64,000 bases of DNA, taken from Silicimonas sp. GTDB taxonomy: Bacteria > Pseudomonadota > Alphaproteobacteria > Rhodobacterales > Rhodobacteraceae. Under the pieces are notes generated by a model that made no database searches, was not told the origin of the DNA, and was given only the letters and a program-made list of their open reading frames with translations. The stretch is from NCBI GenBank assembly GCA_022820365.1, contig JAJEFO010000071.1, forward strand, positions 1 through 64,000. Direction: 5' to 3'. Made by a program: the position numbers and the translations under genes. The number at the start of each line of letters is the position of its first letter. The stretch's first letter is position 1. Shown piece by piece: positions 17,420 to 26,441 of this stretch.

Positions 17420-20400
17420 TCAAGCCACCAGTGATTCGGCCACTTTCAGATCGACCGACACGAGCTGGCTCACGCCCTGCTCACCCATGGTCACGCCAAA
17501 GAGCCGGTCCATCCTGGACATTGTCACCGCGTGGTGGGTGATGATCAGGAAACGTGTATCGGTTCGACGGCACATTTCGTCCAGCAGGTCGCAGAAACGC
17601 ATGACGTTTGCATCGTCAAGAGGCGCATCGACCTCGTCCAGCACGCAGATCGGCGCGGGATTGACAAGGAACACTGCGAATATCAGGGCTATCGCGGTCA
17701 GGGTCTGCTCCCCGCCCGAAAGAAGCGACAGCGTCGAGAGCTTCTTGCCGGGCGGCTGGCAAAGGATCTCAAGGCCGGCATCCAGAGGATCGTCCGATTC
17801 AACCATCGCGAGTCTGGCCTTGCCTCCGCCAAACAAGTGCTTGAACAGGGCCGCAAAGTTCGAATTCACCTGCTCGAACGCTGCAAGCAATCGCTCACGG
17901 CCTTCCTTGTTGAGACTGCCAATCCCGCTCCGGAGCTTCCGGATCGCCTGCTCGAGATCGGTCTTTTCGGCCAGCAGGTTCCCGTGCTCCTCTTCCACTT
18001 CACGGGCATCTTCCTCCGCCCGGAGATTCACCGCGCCAAGGGCATCCCTGGTTCGGCGAAGGCGGATCACTTCCGTTTCGATCCTGTCGGCGGCCTGCAT
18101 TTTCTCAGGATCGGCATCAAGAGACTCCAGAAGCGCCTCCGGTGTCGTCTGCTGCTCCTCCACGATTCGTTCTTCCGCCATGACGAGAGCTTCGCGCGCT
18201 GCCTCCATCCGCGCGTCCGAGGCCGCTCGTCGTTCTCGCGCCTCTGACGCATTGCGTTCAGCCTCACGCTCAGCATCCTTGGCCTTGCGTTCAGCCGTCT
18301 CGGCCTCGGCCAATGCATCGGCGGCTGCGCGGCGGCTCTCCTCTGCGGAGGAGAGCTCATCGGAAAGTGCATTGCGCTCCATGGCGATGCGATCAGGAGC
18401 GCTCCTCGCCTCTTCAAGTTCGGCCTCCGAGGTTGCCCGGCGTTCCGCCAGTTCGCTGACGCGAGCCCTTGCGTTCTCGAGGCGGGCCTTCCATGTGCCG
18501 CGCAAATCCTCGATCTCTGCAAGGCGGCGCTCACGCGCCTCGCCCTGACGCTTCAACTCCTCAAGCGCCGAACGGAATACGACAAGGTTCTTTCGCGCTT
18601 CTTCAACGCCGCTTTTCTTTTCCTCGGCCTCTGTACGCAGCTTGTCGAGGTCACCGAGATCCACGAGCGCCTTCTCGGATTGCGCAAGGCGTTCGTGCGC
18701 CGCAGCGGCTTCGTCGCTGTGACGACGGACTGCAAGCTCGGCCGCTTCGCACTTCGACTCCGCAATTTCCCTGCTCGCCTCAAACTGGGACGCCGCCCGG
18801 CTAGCTTCCGTCAAGGCGCGATCCGCGGCAAGACGTGCTTTGCGGGCCTCGCTGGCGCGCGCAACAAGTGCATCCAGCTCTGACCGCAACTCCTCGTACG
18901 TCCGGCATGCGGCCTCTGACCGCGCAGCTGCGGATTCAAGTTCTCCTTCGAGACGCCCCAGGCGGTTCAACTGCTCCATTTTGAGTGCGGCCGCCGAAAG
19001 GACCTCTCCCGCACCGGCTCGGAATCCATCCCATCTCCAGAGTCCGCCCTCCTTGCTGACCAGGCGCTGTCCGGGCTTCAAGTCTGCCTGAAGGCGCATC
19101 GCATCCTCAGGCATGACCAGGCCGATATGGCTAAGACGTCGCGCAAGCACCGGGGGAACGTTGACATGATTCGTCAGCGGCTCGACCGTAGCCGGCAGGG
19201 CATGCGAGGTCTCGTAGTCTGGCAGAACCACCCATCCGGAATCGGCGTCGCCCATGACCTCCGGTGCCCGCAGGTCATCGGTGAACGCGGCTCCGATTGC
19301 CTTCTCGTAGCCAGGCGCCACAGACAACTGGTCCACGACCTCCGACCCCTCAGCCTGGCCGTCGTCCACGAGACCTGCCAATGCTGCCACTTCGGACTGA
19401 AGCGCCTTGACTTCACCCTCAGTCGCAGAGCGGGCTGCACGGGCCTCCGCTTCCTTGCCCTGCGCGGCATCGCGTGCGTCGTCAGCATCGAACAACGCCT
19501 TCTCCGCGGCAGCGGCCTCCCTTTGGGCGGCGTCCCGCACCGCCTCGGCTGCTACGCGTGCAGCCTCGGCTTCGGCAAGCGCCTTGCGCGCGGCCTCTCC
19601 ATCGGACCTGGATTGCGCCTCGGCGGCTTCATTGCGTTCAAGCGACGTCCGAGCATCTTGCGCAAGCCGTTCCGCCGACTGGTGGCGGGCAACGAGTCGG
19701 GCAACATCCTCGGTCAGCTGCGAATTTTCGGTTTCGAGATCCTGGAGCACGCGCGCTGCGTCCTGCGCCTCCGCGCCAGCGGCTTCGACCGCGTCTGCAT
19801 GCCCCTTGCCGGCAGCGTCCAGTTCGACCTCTTCTTCGTCCAGCGCACGAAGGGTCTCGACTGCATCCTGGTCAAGTCCGGCTTCCCTGTCCGCGTCCCG
19901 CGCAAGCTGCGCGATGCGCGCGCCAAGCATCTCCACGGCCTCCGCTGCGCGCTGCTCATGTTCGTCAAGGCTGTCGGCACGATGCTGCAATCGAGCCAAT
20001 GCAGCAGCTGCGGAAGCCGCCTCTTCCCGGAGCGGCGGCAGCGATGATTCCGCACCCGCACGCACGTCTGCGGAAGCACGTGCAAGGCGTTCTGCCTCGG
20101 ACGCTTTGCGCGAGGCTTCCGCGAGGGTGGCCTCTGCCGCTGTCCGCGCCTTGTCCGCCTCTTTCCAGCGCAGGTAGAGGAGAAGACCTTCGACCTGCCG
20201 CAGCCGTTCGCTCACTTCGCGGTAGCGCTTCGCCTGCCGGGCCTGGCGGGCAAGTGCGGCCAGCTGTGAAGCGAGCTGCTCGATCACGTCATTGACGCGG
20301 GCAAGATTCGTTTCTGCGCCGGCGAGCTTCAGTTCGGCCTCGTGCCGGCGCTGATAGAGACCGGAAATTCCGGCAGCCTCTTCAAGAATGCGTCTTCGAG

Positions 20401-20875
20401 CCTTGGGTTTGGCATTGACCAGCTCCGCGATCTGGCCCTGACGCACAAGCGCAGGGGAATGCGCCCCGGTAGAGGCATCGGCGAACAGCATCTGAATGTC
20501 GCGTGCGCGAACGTCCTTCGCGTTCACCCTGAATGCCGAACCCGCCTCGCGGGTGATCCGCCGCACGACTTCCAGCGTGTCTGTCTTGTTGAAGTCTGCG
20601 GGCGCGGTGCGTTCGCTGTTGTCGAGCAACAGGGTCACGTCGGCCGAGTTGCGAGCGGGGCGCGTCGAGGCTCCGCCGAAAATGACGTCATCCATGCCGC
20701 CGCCTCGCATCGCCGTTGGCCGGTTTTCGCCCATGACCCAGCGAAGGGCCTCCAGAAGGTTGGACTTGCCGCAGCCGTTCGGGCCGACAATGCCCGTCAA
20801 TCCGTCCGCTATGATCAAGTCGGTCGGATCTACGAAACTCTTGAACCCGTTAAGGCGAAGGCGCTGGAAACGCAC
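17420..20875 (-). CDS. smc: Chromosome segregation protein SMC
   Basis: The 1151-residue protein has the SMC layout: N-terminal ATPase half with Walker A GPNGCGKSN (31-39), a long Ala/Glu/Arg-rich coiled coil, a hinge around 500-620 (region with PGYEKAIGAAFTDDLRAPEV), a second coiled coil, and a C-terminal head with signature LSLLSGGEQTLTAIAL and Walker B CVLDEVDAPLDDAN. SMC dimers with ScpA/ScpB condense and segregate the chromosome. The start is placed at GTG 20875, giving the usual VRFQRLRLNGFKSFVDP opening; a frame 25 codons longer runs into the divergent promoter region. Confidence 0.95.
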   Translation of the reverse strand: MRFQRLRLNGFKSFVDPTDLIIADGLTGIVGPNGCGKSNLLEALRWVMGENRPTAMRGGGMDDVIFGGASTRPARNSADVTLLLDNSERTAPADFNKTDTLEVVRRITREAGSAFRVNAKDVRARDIQMLFADASTGAHSPALVRQGQIAELVNAKPKARRRILEEAAGISGLYQRRHEAELKLAGAETNLARVNDVIEQLASQLAALARQARQAKRYREVSERLRQVEGLLLYLRWKEADKARTAAEATLAEASRKASEAERLARASADVRAGAESSLPPLREEAASAAAALARLQHRADSLDEHEQRAAEAVEMLGARIAQLARDADREAGLDQDAVETLRALDEEEVELDAAGKGHADAVEAAGAEAQDAARVLQDLETENSQLTEDVARLVARHQSAERLAQDARTSLERNEAAEAQSRSDGEAARKALAEAEAARVAAEAVRDAAQREAAAAEKALFDADDARDAAQGKEAEARAARSATEGEVKALQSEVAALAGLVDDGQAEGSEVVDQLSVAPGYEKAIGAAFTDDLRAPEVMGDADSGWVVLPDYETSHALPATVEPLTNHVNVPPVLARRLSHIGLVMPEDAMRLQADLKPGQRLVSKEGGLWRWDGFRAGAGEVLSAAALKMEQLNRLGRLEGELESAAARSEAACRTYEELRSELDALVARASEARKARLAADRALTEASRAASQFEASREIAESKCEAAELAVRRHSDEAAAAHERLAQSEKALVDLGDLDKLRTEAEEKKSGVEEARKNLVVFRSALEELKRQGEARERRLAEIEDLRGTWKARLENARARVSELAERRATSEAELEEARSAPDRIAMERNALSDELSSAEESRRAAADALAEAETAERKAKDAEREAERNASEARERRAASDARMEAAREALVMAEERIVEEQQTTPEALLESLDADPEKMQAADRIETEVIRLRRTRDALGAVNLRAEEDAREVEEEHGNLLAEKTDLEQAIRKLRSGIGSLNKEGRERLLAAFEQVNSNFAALFKHLFGGGKARLAMVESDDPLDAGLEILCQPPGKKLSTLSLLSGGEQTLTAIALIFAVFLVNPAPICVLDEVDAPLDDANVMRFCDLLDEMCRRTDTRFLIITHHAVTMSRMDRLFGVTMGEQGVSQLVSVDLKVAESLVA

Positions 20876-21020
20876 GGATGTTGCCTCGCAATTGATTCCG
20901 GTTCGCAAAATGTCCGGCGAAGAAGTCAGAAAGTCAACGACGAACACCAAGGAAAGCGTAACGACCTGCAGTTATCTACAATATATTGCAGATTCCAGCG
21001 TTTTGTGCAATGCCACATCA

Positions 21021-21797
21021 ATGTCTGAGGCCGTGACCATCACAGACGCGATAGATCCAGCACGTGCCCAGGCACTGCTGGCTTCGCTCGGAAGGCCCCG
21101 GCGCGTCAAATCGGGTGACGTCCTGCCTCCGCTCGCGCATTTCGCCTTCTTTTGGGAACCCGTGGACGAGGCCCAGATCGGACGGGACGGCCATGCCAGG
21201 CCGGGCGGACTCATTCCGGACCTGGGCCTTCCAATTCGCATGTGGGCCGGAGGACGGCTCACGTTTCACGCGCCCTTCAGGGCCGGCTTCGCCGCCCAAA
21301 AGATCACGATCCTTCACGACGTCAAGGAGAAGCGGGGACGAAGCGGCAGGCTTGGACTGGTCACGCTGAAGCATGAAATCCGACAGCGGCACGCGCCCGT
21401 CATCTCCGAAATGCAGGATATCGTCTATCGCGAACCGGGCCCGCTCTCCGGCGACCCGCCCTTGGAATCCGGCAGGGCCCACGAGCGCCACGCCCTCAAG
21501 CTTCGGGAAGTCACGCTTTTTCGCTATTCCGCGATCACCTTCAATGCCCACCGCATTCACTACGACGCGAACTACTGTCGCGAAGAGGACTATCCCGGGC
21601 TTGTCGTGCACGGGCCGCTTCTGGCAACCCGACTTGCCTGCCTTGCCGCACAGCATCTCGGTACGCTCAAGTCATTCTCGTACCGCGCGACCGCCCCGCT
21701 CTTTCTCGGCGATGCCGCATGGCTCTGCCGCACGGGCGACAGGTACTGGGTCGAAGGCCCAAGCAGAAGGCAATGCATGTCGGCGACCGCGACCTGA
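21021..21797 (+). CDS. MaoC/FAS1-type dehydratase (HTD2 / mesaconyl-CoA hydratase-like)
   Basis: The 258-residue protein carries the hot-dog hydratase pattern: PLAHFAFFWEP, an N-terminal dehydratase half with GGRLTFHAPFRAG, and a C-terminal half with LFRYSAITFNAHRIHYD and YPGLVVHGPLLATRL, which hold the catalytic Asp/His-type residues of this fold. Relatives hydrate acyl-CoA or acyl-ACP substrates such as mesaconyl-C4-CoA. The last 20 residues (after GDRYWVEG) do not follow the family and may reflect a frameshift near the 3' end. The ribosome site is weak. It is divergent from smc, with 145 bases between starts. Confidence 0.75.
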   Translation: MSEAVTITDAIDPARAQALLASLGRPRRVKSGDVLPPLAHFAFFWEPVDEAQIGRDGHARPGGLIPDLGLPIRMWAGGRLTFHAPFRAGFAAQKITILHDVKEKRGRSGRLGLVTLKHEIRQRHAPVISEMQDIVYREPGPLSGDPPLESGRAHERHALKLREVTLFRYSAITFNAHRIHYDANYCREEDYPGLVVHGPLLATRLACLAAQHLGTLKSFSYRATAPLFLGDAAWLCRTGDRYWVEGPSRRQCMSATAT

Positions 21798-21842
21798 CGA
21801 AGAGCGGCACGGCCGGCATTCCCGAATTCTTGTTCGGGCGCT

Positions 21843-23360
21843 TCAAAAGTGGATCCTGAACTCCTCGCGAACCCTCTGGTCCAGTTCGGCCGGGACCTGC
21901 ATCCTTGCCTCCGACAGGATCCTCTCGATTCTTGCGCGGGCCTCGGACAGAATTTCCGGCTTCTGCGCCTCGTCCCACTCCTTGGGACTCATGCGGTTGC
22001 CGAGCACGGGATAGGTGTATTCCGTCTGCATCATGCGCAATGTCTGGTCACTGCCCAGGTAGTGACCTGGTCCGCCAAGGCAGACCTCGCGCATGGTCTC
22101 GATCGAAACAGTGTCCTCGTCCACCTCTATCCCTCGGACACAACGCAACGCCTGTCCAATGACGTCGTCGTCGAGAACAAGACTCTCGAAGCAGAAGCCG
22201 AGGAGCGAAGCCTGCATGCCGGCGGATTCGTAGACCATGTTCAGTCCCGCCAGCCCCGCCAGCACGGCGCTGATCCCCTGCTCCCATCCCGTCTGGATGT
22301 CCGGGAGCTTGGAGTCGGCCATGCCGGCGGCCGCGCCGCCGGGCAATCCGTAGAACCGGTGCATCTGCGCGCAACCGGCCGTAAGCAACGCCTGCTCAGC
22401 CGAACCTCCGGACATTGCGCCCGTGCGAAGATCCGACACGAAGGGCCAGGTCCCGAACACCGCCGGATGCCCCTCGACAACCGAGTTCACGTATACCACG
22501 CCCGCAAGACATTCGGCGACGGCCTGGACGATTGCCGTGGCAATCGGAGCGGGTGCCGTCGCTCCCGCCTGTCCCGCGGAAAGGAGCAGCACCGGCATTC
22601 CGGCGCGTATGCAGCTTTCCATCACCATGCAGCTCTCTTCCGCGAACTTCATCGGCGGAACGACAAAGCAGTTCGAGTTCGAGATGAAGGGCTTGGCACG
22701 CCATTCCGACTCGCTGCCAGACAGCATGTGGATCAGCTTGATGGCGGGAGCGACATTGCCAGGCTCGGAAAACGAGGTGCCGATGTGCTTCCTGGTGCCG
22801 GCAACGCAGGCATAGATCGTGTTCAGGTCGAGTTCGAGATTATCCTCGATGTCGCGGCAGACCATCGGACGCTGGAAAAAGTGGATGTTGTCCAGGTGCT
22901 CCACGAGGCGGGCCGCATCGTGGAGGTCCGCCGTTGACGGATCCCGATACTCCTTCGTGAACGGGTCCACGACATGCACCGCCGCCCCGGCGGTGCCGTA
23001 GTGGACGCGGCTTTCTTCAAGATGAAGGTCGTATTTCGGATCCCGGCCATGCAGCGTGATGTTGCGTGCCGCCTTTGCCAGCATGTCCTCGACCAGCGCC
23101 CGCGAAAACCGGAGCCGTCCGTCATCGTCGTGCCGGGCACCGGCTGCCGTCATTGCTTCGACCCCCGACGGCGGGGCATCTGCAAGGCCAATCTCTTCCA
23201 AGGCGTCAAGTGCCGCCTCGTGAATGCGCCTCACGCCACTCTCGGAAAGCGGCGCATAGCGTCCTCCCTTCATGCCTGGACGCACCGGTCGGAGATCCTC
23301 CGCGAGCGGTGCCGCACGGAGGGCAACGCGTGCGGCGCGTCCTCCCGAGCGGCGGCTCAC
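21843..23360 (-). CDS. Trimethylamine methyltransferase family (MttB-like), non-pyrrolysine
   Basis: The 505-residue TIM-barrel protein belongs to the MttB superfamily: HEAALDALEEIGLADAPPSG near the N-terminus, SNSNCFVVPPMKFAEESC, GQAGATAPAPIATAIVQ and GGPGHYLGSDQTLRMM. Archaeal MttB has a pyrrolysine at an in-frame amber codon; this frame runs through without one, as in bacterial homologues that demethylate glycine betaine, proline betaine or carnitine using a corrinoid protein. No corrinoid protein or methyltransferase-A partner is in the window. It begins at GTG 23360 with GAGGTG upstream and is last in an operon with FAD/GcvT dehydrogenases. Confidence 0.88.
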   Translation of the reverse strand: MSRRSGGRAARVALRAAPLAEDLRPVRPGMKGGRYAPLSESGVRRIHEAALDALEEIGLADAPPSGVEAMTAAGARHDDDGRLRFSRALVEDMLAKAARNITLHGRDPKYDLHLEESRVHYGTAGAAVHVVDPFTKEYRDPSTADLHDAARLVEHLDNIHFFQRPMVCRDIEDNLELDLNTIYACVAGTRKHIGTSFSEPGNVAPAIKLIHMLSGSESEWRAKPFISNSNCFVVPPMKFAEESCMVMESCIRAGMPVLLLSAGQAGATAPAPIATAIVQAVAECLAGVVYVNSVVEGHPAVFGTWPFVSDLRTGAMSGGSAEQALLTAGCAQMHRFYGLPGGAAAGMADSKLPDIQTGWEQGISAVLAGLAGLNMVYESAGMQASLLGFCFESLVLDDDVIGQALRCVRGIEVDEDTVSIETMREVCLGGPGHYLGSDQTLRMMQTEYTYPVLGNRMSPKEWDEAQKPEILSEARARIERILSEARMQVPAELDQRVREEFRIHF

Positions 23361-23408
23361 GGCTTCACCTCGTTGACCGGCAATTGAACTAACGTCGTTC
23401 GTGCCATC

Positions 23409-25856
23409 TCAGGTCCTCACCCTAGCTGCCTTTGGATCATACATCGGTGCAAGGCTGGCTGCCGCCTTGACGCGATTCCCAGCAATCTCGATTTCGTAGC
23501 CTGAAGCCAGCACCTCTTCAGCGCTCTCGCCCTGGCACGGCACGTAGCCCATGCCGATCGCACCGCCCAGCGCATGCCCGTAGTTCGCCGACGTCACGAT
23601 GCCCACGATCTCGCCATCTCGAACCAACGGCTCGTTGTGAAACAGCACCGGCTCGGGATCTTCGAGCATGAACTGCAAGAGGCGACGCTTGAGACCCTCT
23701 TCTCTCTTCCTAAGCACGGCGTCGCGGCCAACGAATGCCTCCTTGGCACCGGTCTTGACAGCAAAGCCAAGACCCGCCTCCAGCACGTGGTCCTCGTCGG
23801 TGATGTCGTGTCCAAAGTGACGGAACGCCTTTTCGATCCGGCAAGAGTCCATCGCGTGAAGGCCAGCAAGCCTGAGACCGAATTCCTCCCCGGCCTCCAG
23901 AAGTGTCTCGAAGACATGGGCGGCCTGGTCGGTGGTGGCGTAGATTTCCCAGCCCAGTTCGCCGACATAGGAAATCCGGTGCGCGCGAACGATTCCCAAT
24001 CCAAGCTCGATTTCCCGTGCAGCGCCAAAGGGAAACGCCGCATTCGAGAAATCGTCCGGCGAGATCGCCTGCATCACCTCCCGCGACCGGGGACCCATGA
24101 GCGGGAAGACGGCCTCGGCGGCCGTGACATCCAGAATGACAGCAACGTCGTCCCCCAGATGCCGGCGGAGCCAGGCAAGATCGCGCTGCACCGTGACAGC
24201 CGGGACCACCAGCAGGAACGCTGCCTCGCCGAGCCGGGTCACCGTCAGGTCGCATTCGATCCCGCCTCGTTCGTTCAGCATCTGGCCGTAGGTTGTCGTG
24301 CCGACCGGACTGTCGAGATCGCCTGCAAAGACACGTTGAAGGAAACCCAGCGCTCCGGGACCGTCGACCCGGATCTTGCCGAAGGAGGACATGTCCAGAA
24401 GGCCCACGCCCTCGCGCATGGCCATGTGCTCATCCCGCTGGTTCCGGAACCAGTTCTGGCGCTGCCAGTCATGGCGGTATTCGCGCTCCTGCCCTTCCCG
24501 TGCAAACCAGTTGGCGCGCTCCCATCCGGCCGTTTCCCCAAAGACCGCGCCGCGCTCCCTGAGATGCTCATGGACCGGCGACCGTCGCACCCCGCGCGCC
24601 GTCTCGACCTGCCGGAACGGATAGTGGTCCGCATAGAGGAGGCCGAGGGATTCGGACACGCGCTCCTTCAGGTACCGTCGATTGCGCTGGAACGGCTGGG
24701 CACGCCGGACATCAACGTCCCAGAGATCGAACGGCGCGCGGCCGTCGTCAATCCATTCGGCCAGCGCCATGCCCGCACCGCCGGACGAAACGATGCCGAT
24801 CGAATTGTAGCCGGCGGCCACCCAGTACCCGTCAAGGTCGGGAGCCTCCCCAAGAAAGTAGCGGTCGTCGGGAGTGAAGCTCTCCGGACCGTTGAAGAAG
24901 GTGTGAATGCCCGCAGTCTGAAACAGCGGAACGCGATTCATGGCGAATTCGAGAATCGGCTCAAAGTGCTCGTAGTCCTCCGGCAGCGTATCGAATTCGA
25001 AGTCCTCGGGAATGCCGTCCATTCCCCAGGGCTTTGCCTTGGGTTCGAAAGCCCCAAGCATCATCTTTCCGGCATCGGCCTTGTAGTAGGCGCATTCGTC
25101 CGGCACCCGAAGGACAGGCAGATGCCCAATGCCGTCGACGGGCTCGGTAATGAGGTAGAAGTGCTCGCAGGCATGGAGCGGCAGAGTTACTCCGGAGCGC
25201 GCCGCAAGCTCCCGCGCCCACATGCCGCCGCAATTGATGACGACTTCGGCGCTCGTATGGCCCGTTTCGCCGTTGATCTCCCAATCGACGCCCGTCACCT
25301 TCCGATCGCTTTCGGTGACCGCCGTCACCTTCGCGCCCTCGGTGATCTTCACACCCTTCATCCGCGCGCCCCGAGCCAGCGCCATCGCGATGTTGGCCGG
25401 ATCGCACTGACCGTCACCCGGAAGGTGAACGGCAGCCACCATGTCCTCGACGTTGACGTGCGGATACAGTGCCTTGACCTCTTCTGAGCCGACCTCGTTC
25501 ACTTCGACGCCGAAGGCGCGAGCGAGCGATGCCTGGCGCCGAACTTCTTCACGCCGATCCTCTGTCAGGGCGACAGTAAGAGATCCGACCATCCGAAATC
25601 CCGTCGCCACGCCCGTCTCGGCTTCTAGCCGCCGGTAGAGATCGGCAGAATACTTGGCGAGCCGGGTCATGTTCTCGTTGGCCCGCAACTGCCCGATCAG
25701 CCCGGCCGCGTGCCAGGTCGTTCCGCTCGTCAGCTTCTTGCGCTCCAGGAGCAGAATGTCCGTCCAGCCTCTTTCGGCGAGGTGATAGGCAACCGAACAG
25801 CCGGAAACGCCGCCGCCGATGATCACGGCACGGGCATGTGCAGGAAGCGCGCTCAC
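23409..25856 (-). CDS. FAD-dependent dimethylglycine/sarcosine dehydrogenase-like protein with GcvT domain (copy 1)
   Basis: The 815-residue protein starts with an FAD-binding DAO domain (VIIGGGVSGCSVAYHLAERG), has TSGTTWHAAG with the His that binds FAD covalently in DMGDH relatives, and continues into a GcvT tetrahydrofolate-binding domain from about 430 (EGVGLLDMSSFGKIRVDGPG; SYVGELGWEIYATTDQA) and a GcvT C-terminal barrel. Such enzymes oxidatively demethylate N-methyl glycine compounds and pass formaldehyde to tetrahydrofolate. It overlaps the split-barrel gene by four bases (25853-25856) and lies 48 bases before the MttB-like gene. Substrate is unknown. Confidence 0.88.
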   Translation of the reverse strand: MSALPAHARAVIIGGGVSGCSVAYHLAERGWTDILLLERKKLTSGTTWHAAGLIGQLRANENMTRLAKYSADLYRRLEAETGVATGFRMVGSLTVALTEDRREEVRRQASLARAFGVEVNEVGSEEVKALYPHVNVEDMVAAVHLPGDGQCDPANIAMALARGARMKGVKITEGAKVTAVTESDRKVTGVDWEINGETGHTSAEVVINCGGMWARELAARSGVTLPLHACEHFYLITEPVDGIGHLPVLRVPDECAYYKADAGKMMLGAFEPKAKPWGMDGIPEDFEFDTLPEDYEHFEPILEFAMNRVPLFQTAGIHTFFNGPESFTPDDRYFLGEAPDLDGYWVAAGYNSIGIVSSGGAGMALAEWIDDGRAPFDLWDVDVRRAQPFQRNRRYLKERVSESLGLLYADHYPFRQVETARGVRRSPVHEHLRERGAVFGETAGWERANWFAREGQEREYRHDWQRQNWFRNQRDEHMAMREGVGLLDMSSFGKIRVDGPGALGFLQRVFAGDLDSPVGTTTYGQMLNERGGIECDLTVTRLGEAAFLLVVPAVTVQRDLAWLRRHLGDDVAVILDVTAAEAVFPLMGPRSREVMQAISPDDFSNAAFPFGAAREIELGLGIVRAHRISYVGELGWEIYATTDQAAHVFETLLEAGEEFGLRLAGLHAMDSCRIEKAFRHFGHDITDEDHVLEAGLGFAVKTGAKEAFVGRDAVLRKREEGLKRRLLQFMLEDPEPVLFHNEPLVRDGEIVGIVTSANYGHALGGAIGMGYVPCQGESAEEVLASGYEIEIAGNRVKAAASLAPMYDPKAARVRT

Positions 25857-26308
25857 GGGTACAGCTCCGCAAACCTGGACTTGTAGAGCGCGATCATCTC
25901 GTCCTCGGTAGCGCCATCGTCATAGGGCGGGGTCGCAAGGTGGAGCACCCGTTCCGCCCCGATGCGAACGAGATGAGAGATGCGAGACGACAGTTCGCCC
26001 CATGCTTCCTCCCACATCGGATAGAATTTCATGAATGACGGGTCGTGCCTGCCGATGAGCGTGGCCGTCCCGAAGACACGCACGCCCTTGCGGCGAAACG
26101 GGTCGACAAACACGACTTCGGCGGAAGGCGCATTGCCGAGATTTCGGCGCGTTCCAGGCGAGCGTATGTCCCCATATGCGATCGCGTCGCCGCCAAGGGC
26201 GAGGAACGTGCCCTTCGGCGCCGCCGCAGGTTCGCCGTCCGGCGTCACGGTGGCAACGATGCCCAGGGGGAACTCCCGAATGATGCGCCGTGCCTCGGCG
26301 TCAAGCAT
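25853..26308 (-). CDS. Pyridoxamine 5'-phosphate oxidase-like split-barrel protein
   Basis: The 151-residue protein has the FMN-binding split-barrel pattern: RRIIREFPLGIVATVTPDGEPAAAPKG, AIAYGDIRSPGTRRNL and GVRVFGTATLIG. Family members bind FMN, F420 or haem; the true PNPOx active-site set is not evident, so the activity is open. I start at ATG 26308 because GGGGAGG lies 12-18 bases before it and the frame upstream has no conserved sequence. Its stop overlaps the start of the downstream dehydrogenase. A flavin-handling or detoxifying role within methylated-amine oxidation is an inference from context. Confidence 0.78.
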   Translation of the reverse strand: MLDAEARRIIREFPLGIVATVTPDGEPAAAPKGTFLALGGDAIAYGDIRSPGTRRNLGNAPSAEVVFVDPFRRKGVRVFGTATLIGRHDPSFMKFYPMWEEAWGELSSRISHLVRIGAERVLHLATPPYDDGATEDEMIALYKSRFAELYP

Positions 26309-26441
26309 GGCCAGTCCTCCCCGACGTGCCGCCCACGGCCAGACAATCTTGCATTGACCCCGGCGGATGCTCGTTGGGCAAGTTCGCGGGCCCGAACCGG
26401 CCGCTGAACCTGGCAATCCGCTTTTCTGAATCCCGCGTCAT
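26301..26441 (-). CDS. 46-codon ORF coupled to the dehydrogenase operon
   Basis: This short frame begins MTRDSEKRIARFSGRF at an ATG that overlaps the stop of the preceding dehydrogenase by four bases (ATGA, 26438-26441) and ends eight bases inside the next gene. That is the spacing of a translationally coupled gene rather than of random spacer. The protein is small, basic at the start and has no motif or membrane segment I recognise. It may be a real small protein or only a coupling leader for the split-barrel gene. Confidence 0.4.
   Translation of the reverse strand: MTRDSEKRIARFSGRFGPANLPNEHPPGSMQDCLAVGGTSGRTGHA

Noticed and set aside
17049-18548. 499-codon Ser/Ala/Arg-rich frame antisense to smc
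   Set aside because: Composition is the shadow of the Glu/Ala/Arg coiled coil on the other strand; no start site or domain.
20496-21020. Long N-terminal extension of the MaoC-like gene
   Set aside because: The extension is antisense to the conserved SMC head; the ATG at 21021 opens the conserved part.
21843-23360. Pyrrolysine in the MttB-like protein
   Set aside because: The frame is continuous without an in-frame TAG, and no pyl genes are in the window.
23574-25487. 637-codon frame antisense to the first FAD/GcvT gene
   Set aside because: No domain, and the opposite frame is a clear enzyme; high GC gives long antisense frames.
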